Source: Jeotgalibacillus sp. R-1-5s-1 (GTDB lineage: Bacteria; Bacillota; Bacilli; Bacillales; Jeotgalibacillaceae). From it: 64,000 nt of DNA. Of the stretch, positions 41,439-50,767 are shown one piece after another. The translations under genes and the position numbers were made by a program. Where the stretch lies: the NCBI RefSeq assembly GCF_004405105.1, contig NZ_SORW01000024.1, forward strand, positions 1-64,000, given 5' to 3'. The notes under the pieces were generated by a model that worked only from the letters and a program-made list of their open reading frames with translations, did no database searches and was not told where the DNA came from. Each line of letters opens with the position of its first letter. The stretch's first letter is position 1.

Positions 41439-41681
41439 CTACTTTGCCACAACCTTATCTTCGATTCCAAGTTGTTGAATGAGCCTGCGATTATTCCGTT
41501 TATTATCTATCCAGTCTATGAAATCTTTATCGTCTAAGAGATTTAGAAGAAATTGATTCACGATTTCACTTTCCGTGTGCTCCGAATATTCTGCATAGCT
41601 TTTTACGATTGTTCTAGCTCTTTCCGATACCAACCAATCAACGTTTTCTGCATTTAGGTTTTTTGGTTTAATAAATTTCAT
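41439..41681 (-). CDS. Small protein preceding the transposase-like gene
   Basis: An 80-residue acidic-basic protein (MKFIKPKNLNAENVDWLVSERA at the start, QQLGIEDKVVAK at the end). Its stop codon TAG touches the ATG of the transposase-like gene, so the two were one unit. The stretch VKSYAEYSEHTESEIVNQFLLNLLDD suggests a small helical, ribbon-helix-helix-like protein. I do not recognise a family; it may be the element's regulator or helper. Confidence 0.55.
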   Translation of the reverse strand: MKFIKPKNLNAENVDWLVSERARTIVKSYAEYSEHTESEIVNQFLLNLLDDKDFIDWIDNKRNNRRLIQQLGIEDKVVAK

Positions 41682-41960
41682 TTATCACCGCTCCTATTGA
41701 ATTTACACTAGGATTAGTATAACCAATTCGCAGGAGTATGTTGGCTATCAGACTCTTGTGAAATAGGGTGCAATTTTTGTTGTGAATCAGTATGTTAAAT
41801 TATTATAAATCCTTTAACAACAACAAAAACAAGAGTTCCAATTCATATGCGAATTGGAACTCCATTTTAATTGCTTTTTTAATGTTTGTACTCCAAAACC
41901 GAACCCGTTAGTAAGATGGGAGGCTTTCTTTTTTATGGAGTGGTTTGGCGGAGAGGGGAG

Positions 41961-42438
41961 TTTGTGAGGTTGAAGCCAGAATTCGTCAGGATAGCCACTA
42001 AGTTCGTGAGGATAGGCGGCGGGTTTGTGAGTTCCGGACCGGAGTTCGCCAGCTTGCCGGAAAGTTTGTAAGTTCAGTGAAATAAGCCCCATGCCCGCCG
42101 CTGGTAACAGTCCTCTAAATATGGCTCCGGAAAAGTTCGTAAGCTTAGCAGCCAAATTCGTCAGGATAGCCACTAAGTTCGTGAGGATAGGCGGCGGGTT
42201 TGTGAGTTCCGGACCGGAGTTCGCCAGCTTGCCGGAAAGTTTGTAAGTTCAGTGAAATAAGCCCCATGCCCGCCGCTGGTAACAGTCCTTTAAATATGGG
42301 TCCGGAAAAGTTCGTAAGCTCAGTACCCAAGTTCGTGAGGATAGGCGTCACTTTTGTCAGTTTCCGCCGGAATTCGTGAGTTTAAATGTCATATTCGTCA
42401 GTTCAGTGAAAATAGTCCTTCCCGCCGGAATTCGCAAA
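41961..42438. repeat. 21-base phased motif array C, with a 175-bp tandem duplication
   Basis: Cores of the type TTCGTNAG begin at 41961, 41982, 42003, 42024, 42045 and 42065; then 42136, 42157, 42178, 42199, 42220 and 42240; then 42311, 42332, 42353, 42373 and 42394; a last one is at 42431. Within groups, steps are 21 with a single 20. Between groups the step is 71. A segment of about 175 bases (from about 41980) is repeated almost exactly from 42155. There is no gene between 41682 and 42613. Confidence 0.88.
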
Positions 42439-42488
42439 CACACACAAAAAGCCACAAATCCTGCCAGACATCTGACCTTCAACCCCTT

Positions 42489-42534
42489 AAATAACGAATA
42501 TAAACAAAAATAATATAATCAATGTTCGTCTTTT
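42489..42534 (+). promoter_or_regulatory. Candidate PurR box pair upstream of purA
   Basis: AAATAACGAATATA (42489-42502) and AATGTTCGTCTTTT (42521-42534) are inverted and share the CGAA core of the PurBox, separated by 18 bases. Known pairs in B. subtilis are 16-17 bases apart. They lie just upstream of the purA promoter. Confidence 0.5.
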
Positions 42535-42536
42535 CA

Positions 42537-42565
42537 TTGACGTCTCCCCTAATCACTGGTACACT
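42537..42565 (+). promoter_or_regulatory. purA promoter
   Basis: TTGACG (42537-42542) and TACACT (42560-42565) are separated by 17 bases, about 50 bases before the purA start. Confidence 0.75.
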
Positions 42566-42580
42566 GTTTTTGTTTGATAA

Positions 42581-43906
<1,326 letters not shown>

Positions 43907-43914
43907 TACACATT

Positions 43915-43949
43915 TAAAAAGCATCAGGCACAATGCCTGATGCTTTTTT
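43915..43949. terminator. Bidirectional terminator between purA and the STAS gene
   Basis: AAAAAGCATCAGGCA pairs with TGCCTGATGCTTTTT with a short loop. It serves purA on the plus strand and the converging STAS gene. Confidence 0.9.
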
Positions 43950-44780
43950 TCAATCATTTAACTGCATGGATTCCAAGGCCTGTTTCACATTGGAAAACGT
44001 CCGTATCGTGGAGAAGTTGATACCGGTTAAAATCACGTGCTGCGCCAGAGACGGCCGCATGCCGCTCATAATGACGCCAATCCCGAGAAGCTTCAGTACA
44101 TTCGTAATATCAAATACGTGTCCCGCCACCTCTGAATCAATGGAAACAAGACCCGAAAAATCAATAATGACGTATTCCAATCCAAGCTCACTGATCGCAG
44201 GAGCTGTTTTCGTCAGGAGATGCTCTGCGCGTTCCGAGTCAATCTTTCCAATCAGAGGCAGAACCGCCACACCGTGCTGAAGTGGCACAACAGGAGCTGA
44301 TAGAGCAAGGATTTCCTTCCGATTTTCCTCATTAATCGCATTTTTGTATTGCTCAAACACAAGAATCGATTCTTTCAGGCTGATATCCATCATATAATTC
44401 AGCCGGTTCAGGACGTGAAGCGTATCCTTGGCAGACAGCTCATACTCAAGACATAGATCACCCATCAGTTTACTGAAATACATCCGCGTCTCAGGATACG
44501 GCTTAATCATGCTTGAAAGCTTATCCATCATCGCTGCCTGGGTCTCACTGTTTTGCCTTGACCATTCCAAAAACTCATCAGCCACCTGCTGATCATCCTC
44601 ATACAGCAAAGCCTTCGCTAAAAAATGAAAGAATGGTGCATTTGCTTGTCTCGACTGCTCAATGACATGATCCGGAATATCAATCTCCATTTTACCAATG
44701 CTGTATTCAATCAGTTTCTCACCCAGCTTTTCACCATACTCATCAAGATAAGCTGCCAATGTATGAATACTGCCCATCAT
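43950..44780 (-). CDS. RsbR-type STAS domain protein
   Basis: A 276-residue protein. The N-terminal helical, globin-like half (about 1-150) is a sensor region as in RsbR paralogues. The C-terminal STAS domain (about 165-270) has VIIDFSGLVSIDSEVAGH; the Ser in DSEVA occupies the position of the phosphorylated Thr/Ser. Such proteins build the stressosome that controls SigB in Bacillus. No rsbS, rsbT or sigB lies in the window. ATG-ATG start with GAGGGATT. Confidence 0.85.
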   Translation of the reverse strand: MMGSIHTLAAYLDEYGEKLGEKLIEYSIGKMEIDIPDHVIEQSRQANAPFFHFLAKALLYEDDQQVADEFLEWSRQNSETQAAMMDKLSSMIKPYPETRMYFSKLMGDLCLEYELSAKDTLHVLNRLNYMMDISLKESILVFEQYKNAINEENRKEILALSAPVVPLQHGVAVLPLIGKIDSERAEHLLTKTAPAISELGLEYVIIDFSGLVSIDSEVAGHVFDITNVLKLLGIGVIMSGMRPSLAQHVILTGINFSTIRTFSNVKQALESMQLND

Positions 44781-44809
44781 AATCCCTCTATTCTCTCTAT
44801 TTTTGAAAA

Positions 44810-45724
44810 TTAATGAATCGCCTTCTTTTTAAAACGTCCGCCTCTGACTTCAGCAATATTTCCAACTGCTAGAAAGGCGCTGGGGTCAATATCCTCGACA
44901 ATCCCTTTCAGCTTGGCCTCTTCAAGCCTTGTGATCACACAAAAAACAACCTTTTTCTGATGAAGGGTAAAACCACCCTGGCCATTCAGGTATGTCACAC
45001 CACGCCCCAGACGGTCAATAATCGCATCCCCAATCTCTGTGTACTGATCGCTGATAATCCAGGCAGCACGCGACTCGTCGATTCCCTGAATCACAATATC
45101 AATCGTTTTAAACGCAATAAAATAAGCAATGGCTGAATACATCGCACGATCCCACTCAAATACAAAGCCTGCCAAAATAAAAATAAAAAAGTTAAAAAAC
45201 ATAATAATTTCTCCAACGGAAAAAGGCAGGTTTTTATTAAAGAGAATCGCCAAAATCTCAGTGCCATCCAGAGAACCGCCATACCGGATCACGGTTCCAA
45301 CGCCGATACCAAGCGTAATTCCACCAAATACGGTAGCCAGCAACAGGTCGTCAGTAAATACTTCAAAGTCGTGAAGAAAGTAGGTTGAAATGGATAAAAC
45401 GCTGATTCCCAAAAGCGTGGATAAGGCAAATGTTTTACCTATTTGTTTATACCCTATAAAAAAGAAAGGAATGTTCAATAAAAAAATAAATAATCCAAGC
45501 CGCCATCCTGTCAAATAAGATAAGATGATGGAAATCCCGACTATGCCACCATCCAGCACCTGATTGGGCACAAGAAATAATTCTAGTCCTACAGCCATCA
45601 GTATGGCTCCAAGTACAATGAACAAAACCCTCTTTCCAATTCCCTGAAAAGAAAGGGCGCGATGCTGCTGACGCTTCTTTTTAGATACAGGCGGTATTGT
45701 CCGCTTCTTCTTTTTTGGTGGCAT
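44810..45724 (-). CDS. YitT family membrane protein (DUF161/DUF2179)
   Basis: A 304-residue protein. A very basic N-terminus (MPPKKKKRTIPPVSKKKRQQ) is followed by five to six membrane segments (about 30-210, including LFLVPNQVLDGGIVGISIIL) and a C-terminal DUF2179 domain (about 225-300, VTYLNGQGGFTLHQKKVVFCVITRLE). The transported molecule is unknown. AAAGGAGG precedes the start. Confidence 0.88.
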   Translation of the reverse strand: MPPKKKKRTIPPVSKKKRQQHRALSFQGIGKRVLFIVLGAILMAVGLELFLVPNQVLDGGIVGISIILSYLTGWRLGLFIFLLNIPFFFIGYKQIGKTFALSTLLGISVLSISTYFLHDFEVFTDDLLLATVFGGITLGIGVGTVIRYGGSLDGTEILAILFNKNLPFSVGEIIMFFNFFIFILAGFVFEWDRAMYSAIAYFIAFKTIDIVIQGIDESRAAWIISDQYTEIGDAIIDRLGRGVTYLNGQGGFTLHQKKVVFCVITRLEEAKLKGIVEDIDPSAFLAVGNIAEVRGGRFKKKAIH

Positions 45725-45826
45725 ACAGTACCTCCTTTCATATATCTGTATTTATTATACATGAATTTGACTGAATCATTTGAATTCAGCGACGCAAACA
45801 TAATAAAAAGCCGGAAAAAATCCGGC

Positions 45827-46867
45827 TCAATCAATCGTTTCATATAAAACATTCAGCTTTTTAAATGTACTGTCTTCGCAAATAATGTACAAAAGGTCGC
45901 CTTCATTCAGCTTCTTTTTGTTGGCATCCCGGAAATCCATATCCTCATTAACGGCAATCAGTACAGCCCCGTCATCAAGCAGTTTCTGGGAAGCATCACG
46001 ATATGTATTCCATGAAGACTTCGCTTTTATCACATAAATGTTATTGCCAAACCGTTTGCTTAACAACTGTCTGAAGATCGATGTTGTGCCCGGCTGCAGT
46101 GTTGCTTTCGCCATCAGCAGGGAAACCGAATCATCCGACAGAATAAAATCATCAACCCGGATATGATTAAATTTCGAAATGTGACGTTCCTCACTGATTT
46201 CAACAACAGTCTGAATATCGACATTATGCGTGACAGACAATGCCTCCACTGCTGATGCGACCAGCAGACTTTTTCCGTCACATAAAACCGGATTATCAAT
46301 TCGCGGATCCGAAAAAATAGCGACCCTTTTTGCCTCCAGAATATTGGCCTTCAACAGTGTCCGCTCTTCAGACGGGTCCCCGCTGATAAAATGAACCCCA
46401 TCATGTGTGATCGGCGTTTCTGGAAGATCTTCAATCAGCACAATGGGCGCTTTACTATTGTGATAAAGTACTTCATGAATCGCCTGTTCTGTTTTTTTAG
46501 ACCATCCGATATAGACATAATGTCCATTTTTCTTATACACAAGCTTTCCCTCCTTTTTAAGTCGCTGATAGGTGCTTGCCCCTTCCACGATTTTTCCGAT
46601 CAATACCCCGATGAGTCCAATTCCAAAGATAAACAGAAAAATACCGACCAGACGCCCGGCAACGGTCACAGGAAAGAAATCACCATAACCAACAGTCGTT
46701 AACGTTGTCATCGTCCACCAGAAGCTGTCGAAAAGGGTAGGAAACGTTTCCGGCTCAATGAAATAAACAGAGAACGTTCCGAATAAAATAATCAGAAGGG
46801 ATAATAAAGAGATAAATTTAAAATTAAGCTCTGACAGCTGTTTCCACAGCCTGAAAAAAATCTGCAT
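45827..46867 (-). CDS. Two-TM potassium channel with a TrkA-type regulatory domain
   Basis: A 346-residue protein. Two membrane helices (about 18-40 and 75-100) flank the selectivity filter TLTTVGYGDFFPVT (about residue 54). The cytoplasmic part is a TrkA-N/RCK fold (about 115-235) with a TrkA-C-like end (about 265-345). It resembles the YugO-type potassium channel. c-di-AMP controls some such channels in Bacillus and gdpP is in this window, but a link is inference. GAGGGGGATG lies before the ATG. Confidence 0.9.
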   Translation of the reverse strand: MQIFFRLWKQLSELNFKFISLLSLLIILFGTFSVYFIEPETFPTLFDSFWWTMTTLTTVGYGDFFPVTVAGRLVGIFLFIFGIGLIGVLIGKIVEGASTYQRLKKEGKLVYKKNGHYVYIGWSKKTEQAIHEVLYHNSKAPIVLIEDLPETPITHDGVHFISGDPSEERTLLKANILEAKRVAIFSDPRIDNPVLCDGKSLLVASAVEALSVTHNVDIQTVVEISEERHISKFNHIRVDDFILSDDSVSLLMAKATLQPGTTSIFRQLLSKRFGNNIYVIKAKSSWNTYRDASQKLLDDGAVLIAVNEDMDFRDANKKKLNEGDLLYIICEDSTFKKLNVLYETID

Positions 46868-46982
46868 CGTTCATCCCCCTCTCTTTTTTAAAAAAATGGC
46901 TTATTAAAATGGTACAGATAAAATGTAAAAAGTACCATACATTTTACAAGAAAAAAGTTTGTCATCTTTTTTTAAAAAAAGA

Positions 46983-47012
46983 TTGTCATAGTAAAAATGT
47001 TTGTGGTATAGT
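46983..47012 (+). promoter_or_regulatory. tRNA cluster promoter
   Basis: TTGTCA (46983-46988) and TATAGT (47007-47012) are separated by 18 bases, 30 bases before the first tRNA. Confidence 0.6.
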
Positions 47013-47041
47013 TAGATTCGTTGCTAAGGAACACGCACGAT

Positions 47042-47116
47042 GGCCCGTTGGTCAAGCGGTTAAGACACCGCCCTTTCACGGCGGTAACACGGGTTCGAAT
47101 CCCGTACGGGTCACCA
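47042..47116 (+). tRNA. tRNA-Glu (UUC)
   Basis: The acceptor stem GGCCCGT/ACGGGTC, anticodon stem CCGCC/GGCGG with loop CTTTCAC (anticodon TTC) and T arm GGGTTCGAATCCC are complete. CCA is encoded. Confidence 0.95.
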
Positions 47117-47145
47117 CTATACATACTTATCTTCTAAAAAAACAA

Positions 47146-47221
47146 GGTCCCGTGGTGTAGCGGTTAACATGCCTGCCTGTCACGCAGGAGATCGCCGGTT
47201 CGATCCCGGTCGGGACCGCCA
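47146..47221 (+). tRNA. tRNA-Asp (GUC)
   Basis: The acceptor stem GGTCCCG/CGGGACC closes the molecule; the anticodon stem CCTGC/GCAGG holds CTGTCAC (anticodon GTC), and the T arm is CCGGTTCGATCCCGG. CCA is encoded. Confidence 0.95.
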
Positions 47222-47225
47222 TTTA

Positions 47226-47298
47226 GGCTTTGTAGCTCAGTTGGTAGAGCAATGGACTGAAAATCCATGTGTCGGCGGTTCGATTCCGTCCAAAGCCA
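47226..47298 (+). tRNA. tRNA-Phe (GAA)
   Basis: The acceptor stem GGCTTTG/CAAAGCC is complete; the anticodon loop CTGAAAA between ATGGA and TCCAT gives GAA. CCA is not encoded, unlike its two neighbours. Confidence 0.95.
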
Positions 47299-47299
47299 T

Positions 47300-47335
47300 T
47301 AAGATACGCTGCTGGTGCGGTGTATCTTTTTTATT
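47300..47335 (+). terminator. Terminator of the tRNA cluster
   Basis: AAGATACGC pairs with GCGGTGTATCTT (one bulge) and is followed by TTTTTTATTTG. From here to 47697 I see no certain gene; this part carries the possible N-terminal extension and promoter of the M23 gene. Confidence 0.75.
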
Positions 47336-47697
47336 TGCCTGAAAATAATCTTCTGACAGGATACATGTCCACTTATTGTTTTATAAACCTCGCTATCCAC
47401 CTATAGACTTTTTCCTCAATTAGTAAATAACGCCAAGCTTGTTACATTCCCTCTCTTACAATCTTTAAACATCACAAAATCATAACAATTGCATGTCATT
47501 CAACGAATTGACATACATCAATCGACTGTTAAAGGTGACTATTGAAGCGTTTTTAAATGAAAACGAATGGTATGGCTGAAAGCGCTTATTTTACAATTAA
47601 GCGACAGCCGTTGTCCTCTATTAAATCTATGGTACATTTGGGAGGCGTGAATTTTGGCGCATCTATGAACCTTAATTTCTTTACGGAGGACAATAGA

Positions 47698-49116
47698 ATG
47701 AAAAGATCAATGCCAGGCGAAGGCCTGATTCCTTTAAATAAAAGACCGTCAGTTAAGCTTTTTGCTGCCGGTGTTATTTTATCTTCTTCACTCGTCGGAT
47801 TCGGAAAGCCTGCACAAGCAGAAGAAGAGGGATTAAGTATTATTTACCATGTATACGCCGGAGACGAGTATATGGGCATGGTAGAGGATGAACAGCTCAT
47901 CATGGAATGGGCTGAAGAGGAGGAAAAGAAGCTCGAGTCTTCAAAGGAGCTTGAGGTCGCACACAATATAACGATGATTCCTGAACACGTCTTTCATCCG
48001 GAGACAAATGATCGTGATATCCTGAATCAGGTGAAGCAATCAGCTGATTTTGTCACAGAAGCAAAAGCATTAAGCCTGAACGGTCATGCGATTGCGTATG
48101 TAAAAGATGACAAGGAAGAAAAAGAAGTGATCCGTCAGCTTAAATTAAGCGCTGTATCAAAAGAAGAACTGGCAGCCTATGAAAAAAAGGATAGCAGCGG
48201 AGAACTGAAACCTGGAGAAAGCCGGATTAATTCAATTACCATTGAAGGGCTTGAAGAAGCTGAGGACATGTCTGTCACACCTGAAAGTCTCTCCACTCCT
48301 GAAAAGGCAGCAAAAAAGCTTCTCGCAGGAACGAAAGCTGAAGTGGAACACGAGGTAAAAGAAGGCGAGACAAAAGACCAGCTTCTAAAACAATACAATA
48401 TGAAAGAAGAGACGTTCGATCAGTTGAATCCAAATCTGGATGAACTGAAAGAAGGGGACATTGCAAAGGTTCAGGAAGCAATTCCCGGCCTTCAGGTAAA
48501 GGTGGAGAAAGAAAAACGCGTTAAAGAAACGATCGCGCATGAAGAACAGGTGAAGGAAGACGACACCATGCTAAAAGGCGAATCCCGCGTAGAGCAGGAA
48601 GGCCGGGATGGGGAAAAGGTCTTCACCCAGGTCATCAGTGAAACAAATGGAAAAGAAGTATCCAGCGACATCACAGATGAAGAAGTAACGCGTGAAGCGA
48701 AAAATCATATCGTAGTCAACGGAACGAAAGAGATTCCTTCAAAAGGAACCGGAACATTTGTGTACCCGACAAATGGCGGCTACATTTCAAGTCACCAGGG
48801 ACCAAGATGGGGAGATTACCATAAAGGGATCGATATCGCCCAGCCGGACGATTACACGATCAAAAATGTAGATAACGGCGTCGTTGTTTCAGCTGGTCCT
48901 GACGGCGATTATGGAAATAAGGTCGTCATCGATCACAATAATGGCGTGCAAACAACATATGCTCATCTTGCCGAAATCCACGTAACACCTGGACAGGTCG
49001 TTGCGCAGGGTGAATCCCTTGGGATCATGGGAGATACAGGGTTCTCAACAGGTATCCACCTTCACTTCGAAGTACATGTGAACGGTCAGCTTGTAAACCC
49101 GATGGATTATTTATAA
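47698..49116 (+). CDS. Secreted peptidase of the M23 family with G5 domain
   Basis: The ATG at 47698, after ACGGAGGACA, gives 472 residues with a good signal peptide (basic start, SVKLFAAGVILSSSLVGFG core, cut after AQA). Upstream in-frame ATG codons would put 47 residues before it. A LysM-like stretch (EVKEGETKDQLLKQYNM) lies at about 220-265, a G5 domain at about 270-345, and the M23 domain at about 355-472 with HKGIDIA and HLHFEVHVNG carrying zinc-binding His/Asp. It cuts peptidoglycan cross-bridges or stems outside the cell. It lies just upstream of the WalRK region that controls wall hydrolases. Confidence 0.9.
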   Translation: MKRSMPGEGLIPLNKRPSVKLFAAGVILSSSLVGFGKPAQAEEEGLSIIYHVYAGDEYMGMVEDEQLIMEWAEEEEKKLESSKELEVAHNITMIPEHVFHPETNDRDILNQVKQSADFVTEAKALSLNGHAIAYVKDDKEEKEVIRQLKLSAVSKEELAAYEKKDSSGELKPGESRINSITIEGLEEAEDMSVTPESLSTPEKAAKKLLAGTKAEVEHEVKEGETKDQLLKQYNMKEETFDQLNPNLDELKEGDIAKVQEAIPGLQVKVEKEKRVKETIAHEEQVKEDDTMLKGESRVEQEGRDGEKVFTQVISETNGKEVSSDITDEEVTREAKNHIVVNGTKEIPSKGTGTFVYPTNGGYISSHQGPRWGDYHKGIDIAQPDDYTIKNVDNGVVVSAGPDGDYGNKVVIDHNNGVQTTYAHLAEIHVTPGQVVAQGESLGIMGDTGFSTGIHLHFEVHVNGQLVNPMDYL

Positions 49117-49146
49117 AACAGCATAAAGTTTAATGGTTTGAAAAAG

Positions 49147-49191
49147 CTGTTTCCATATTTGAATGAGGAATATGGGGACAGTTTTTTTTTT
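49147..49191 (+). terminator. Terminator after the M23 gene
   Basis: CTGTTTCCATATT pairs with AATATGGGGACAG around TGAATGAGG and is followed by ten T. Confidence 0.9.
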
Positions 49192-49225
49192 GTTTAAAGA
49201 TGTATCTTGGATGAAAATCTGGAGA

Positions 49226-49343
49226 GTTGTCAAATACATGGTAAGAGTTGTTGAATAAAGCGGAATTGTTGTCAAATACGATAAAGAGTTGTCAAATAAC
49301 AGGGGGAAGTTGTCAAATAACTGAAAAAAGTTGTTAAATAGCC
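49226..49343. repeat. 21-base phased motif array D, six units
   Basis: Cores GTTGTCAAATA (two as GTTGTTGAATA or GTTGTTAAATA) begin at 49226, 49247, 49268, 49288, 49309 and 49330. Steps are 21 with one 20. The last core runs into GCC and a fragment resembling the stem-loop repeat (49341-49373). Confidence 0.88.
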
Positions 49344-49429
49344 TGCCGGCTCACCGCGCGGCTGCGGAGAGGAGGGGGATTCAGGAACGGTTCTTTTTAT
49401 ATACTGATTCGTTTAATGATTTTTCAGCA

Positions 49430-49457
49430 CAAATACATTTCCCGGGAAATGTATTTG
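49430..49457. promoter_or_regulatory. Noc-binding site in a 28-bp palindrome
   Basis: The centre 49437-49450 is ATTTCCCGGGAAAT, identical to the Noc consensus. The symmetry continues without a mismatch to CAAATAC on the left and GTATTTG on the right, 28 bases in all. It lies between arrays D and E upstream of walR. Confidence 0.85.
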
Positions 49458-49524
49458 TCGATAAATGATGAAAAAAGTGGAGGAACACAAAAAGGCTATT
49501 TTCGAATAGGGGTTGTTCACGAAA

Positions 49525-49640
49525 GTGACCAAGTTTGAAGTGAAAGTGTCCAAGTTGAACTTAAAAGTGACCAAGTTATGGCAATAAGTGTCCAAGCTCA
49601 GTCCGAAAGTGACCAAGCTAACAGCAAAAGTGTCCAAACC
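49525..49640. repeat. 21-base phased motif array E, six units
   Basis: Cores begin at 49525, 49546, 49567, 49588, 49609 and 49630, exactly 21 apart. The core is GTGWCCAAGYT, usually preceded by AAA. The fourth base alternates strictly A, T, A, T, A, T. The last unit ends in CCCC followed by CCGCCTCCGCTTTTCT. Confidence 0.92.
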
Positions 49641-49644
49641 CCAG

Positions 49645-49940
49645 TCCGCCTCCGCTTTTCTTGATGTCTAGCTCCGGCACCTAGCCCCTCGAGGTCATAA
49701 GCCAAAAATGAACGAGGGTAAAGAGCAACCCTCTTTTCATTTTCGTCTTATGCTTGTCGGGGCTGAGCAAGGCGCCTCCGCTTTTCTCGATGTCCAGCTC
49801 CGCCGGGCAGGGACTAGCAAACTTCCCGTCCTCTCGTTCGATAAGTCAACATCGGTTCACTTCGTTCACCGTGTTTCCTTTATCTTCGTCGAGGCCAGTC
49901 CAGTTTGTACGTCCCTAACCGCCCGCCTCCGCTTTTCTTT
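49645..49940. repeat. Modular stem-loop repeat element, copy 2
   Basis: It carries the same core as copies 1 and 3: CTAGCCCCTCGAGGTCATAAG, an arm with GAACGAGGG and CCCTCTTTTCATTTTCG, then CTTATGCTTGTCGGGGCTG. It is followed by a different right part ending CCGCCTCCGCTTTTC. It lies between array E and the walR promoter. With arrays D and E and the Noc site it fills the 930-base gap before walR. Confidence 0.8.
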
Positions 49941-49990
49941 TGTAAATAAGTGAAATATCCACCTTAACGTGATACATTTACTATAGTAGA

Positions 49991-50019
49991 TTGTAAAAAA
50001 ATTAAAACACTCTTATAAA
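49991..50019 (+). promoter_or_regulatory. walR promoter
   Basis: TTGTAA (49991-49996) and TATAAA (50014-50019) are separated by 17 bases, 31 bases before the walR ATG. Confidence 0.65.
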
Positions 50020-50050
50020 TTGATCATGAAGCTAAAGGAGATTAGTGAAC

Positions 50051-50761
50051 ATGGATAAAAAGATTCTAGTTGTTGATGATGAGAAGCCGATTGCAGATAT
50101 TCTTCAGTTTAATTTAAAGAAGGAGGGCTATGAGGTTCATTGTGCTTATGATGGTGATACGGCTGTTGAGATGGTCGAGGAAATCAAGCCTGATCTGATT
50201 CTTCTTGATATTATGCTGCCGGGACGTGACGGGATGGAAGTTTGCCGTGAGGTCCGCAAAAATCATGAAATGCCGATTATTATGCTGACGGCGAAAGACT
50301 CTGAGATTGATAAGGTACTTGGTCTTGAGCTTGGTGCGGATGACTATGTGACGAAGCCGTTCAGTACGCGTGAGCTTGTGGCGCGTGTAAAAGCGAACCT
50401 TCGCCGTCATCAGGCGCTGAAAGGTCAGGCAGAGGAAGAGAACCTGACGAATGAAATTACGGTTGGTGTGCTGACGATTCATCCGGATGCCTATATGGTG
50501 ACAAAACGCGGTGAGACGATTGAACTGACGCATCGTGAGTTTGAATTGCTGCATTATCTATCGAAGCATATTGGACAGGTTATGACGCGTGAGCATTTGC
50601 TGCAGACGGTTTGGGGTTATGATTATTACGGCGATGTGCGTACGGTTGACGTAACGGTTCGTCGTCTGCGTGAAAAAATCGAGGATAATCCGAGTCACCC
50701 GCTGTGGATCGTGACGCGCCGCGGCGTCGGGTATTATTTGAGAAATCCGGATCAGGAGTAG
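50051..50761 (+). CDS. walR: Response regulator WalR (YycF)
   Basis: The ATG at 50051 gives 236 residues beginning [18 protein letters not shown]; a GTG at 50045 is too close to the ribosome site AAAGGAG. The receiver domain (1-115) has the phosphorylation Asp in [11 protein letters not shown] (about 53), LTAKDS (Thr) and KPFSTREL (Lys). The winged-helix DNA-binding domain is about 135-232. It controls cell-wall hydrolases and is essential in Bacillus. Confidence 0.97.
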   Translation: MDKKILVVDDEKPIADILQFNLKKEGYEVHCAYDGDTAVEMVEEIKPDLILLDIMLPGRDGMEVCREVRKNHEMPIIMLTAKDSEIDKVLGLELGADDYVTKPFSTRELVARVKANLRRHQALKGQAEEENLTNEITVGVLTIHPDAYMVTKRGETIELTHREFELLHYLSKHIGQVMTREHLLQTVWGYDYYGDVRTVDVTVRRLREKIEDNPSHPLWIVTRRGVGYYLRNPDQE

Positions 50762-50767
50762 GATTGA

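Larger units (their letters stand above)
38155..41928. mobile_element. Island bounded by long inverted repeats (beta-lactamase-like gene plus broken transposase)
   Basis: A 25-base segment beginning AACGGGTTCGGTTTTGG (38176-38200) is exactly complementary to 41885-41909. Further out, GAAAGCCTCCC (38155-38165) matches GGGAGGCTTTC (41918-41928), with a short differing stretch between. The enclosed 3.8 kb is AT-richer than neighbouring genes and holds a serine-hydrolase gene, a frameshifted transposase-like gene and a small helper gene. The left end starts 2 bases after the dnaB stop. The inverted repeats may be true ends or a duplicated hairpin. Confidence 0.65.

Noticed and set aside
49413-49637. 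Minus-strand open frames with heptad repeats (LVTF, LDTF and similar) over array E, and like frames over arrays A, B, C and G
   Set aside because: They arise because 21 bases equal seven codons. They lack ribosome sites, the 20- and 22-base steps break the frame in other arrays, and different arrays give unrelated peptides.
49226-49640. CRISPR array
   Set aside because: The repeated part is only 8-11 bases, varies between units, and the variable part is about 10 bases. No cas genes are in the window. It does not fit any CRISPR geometry.
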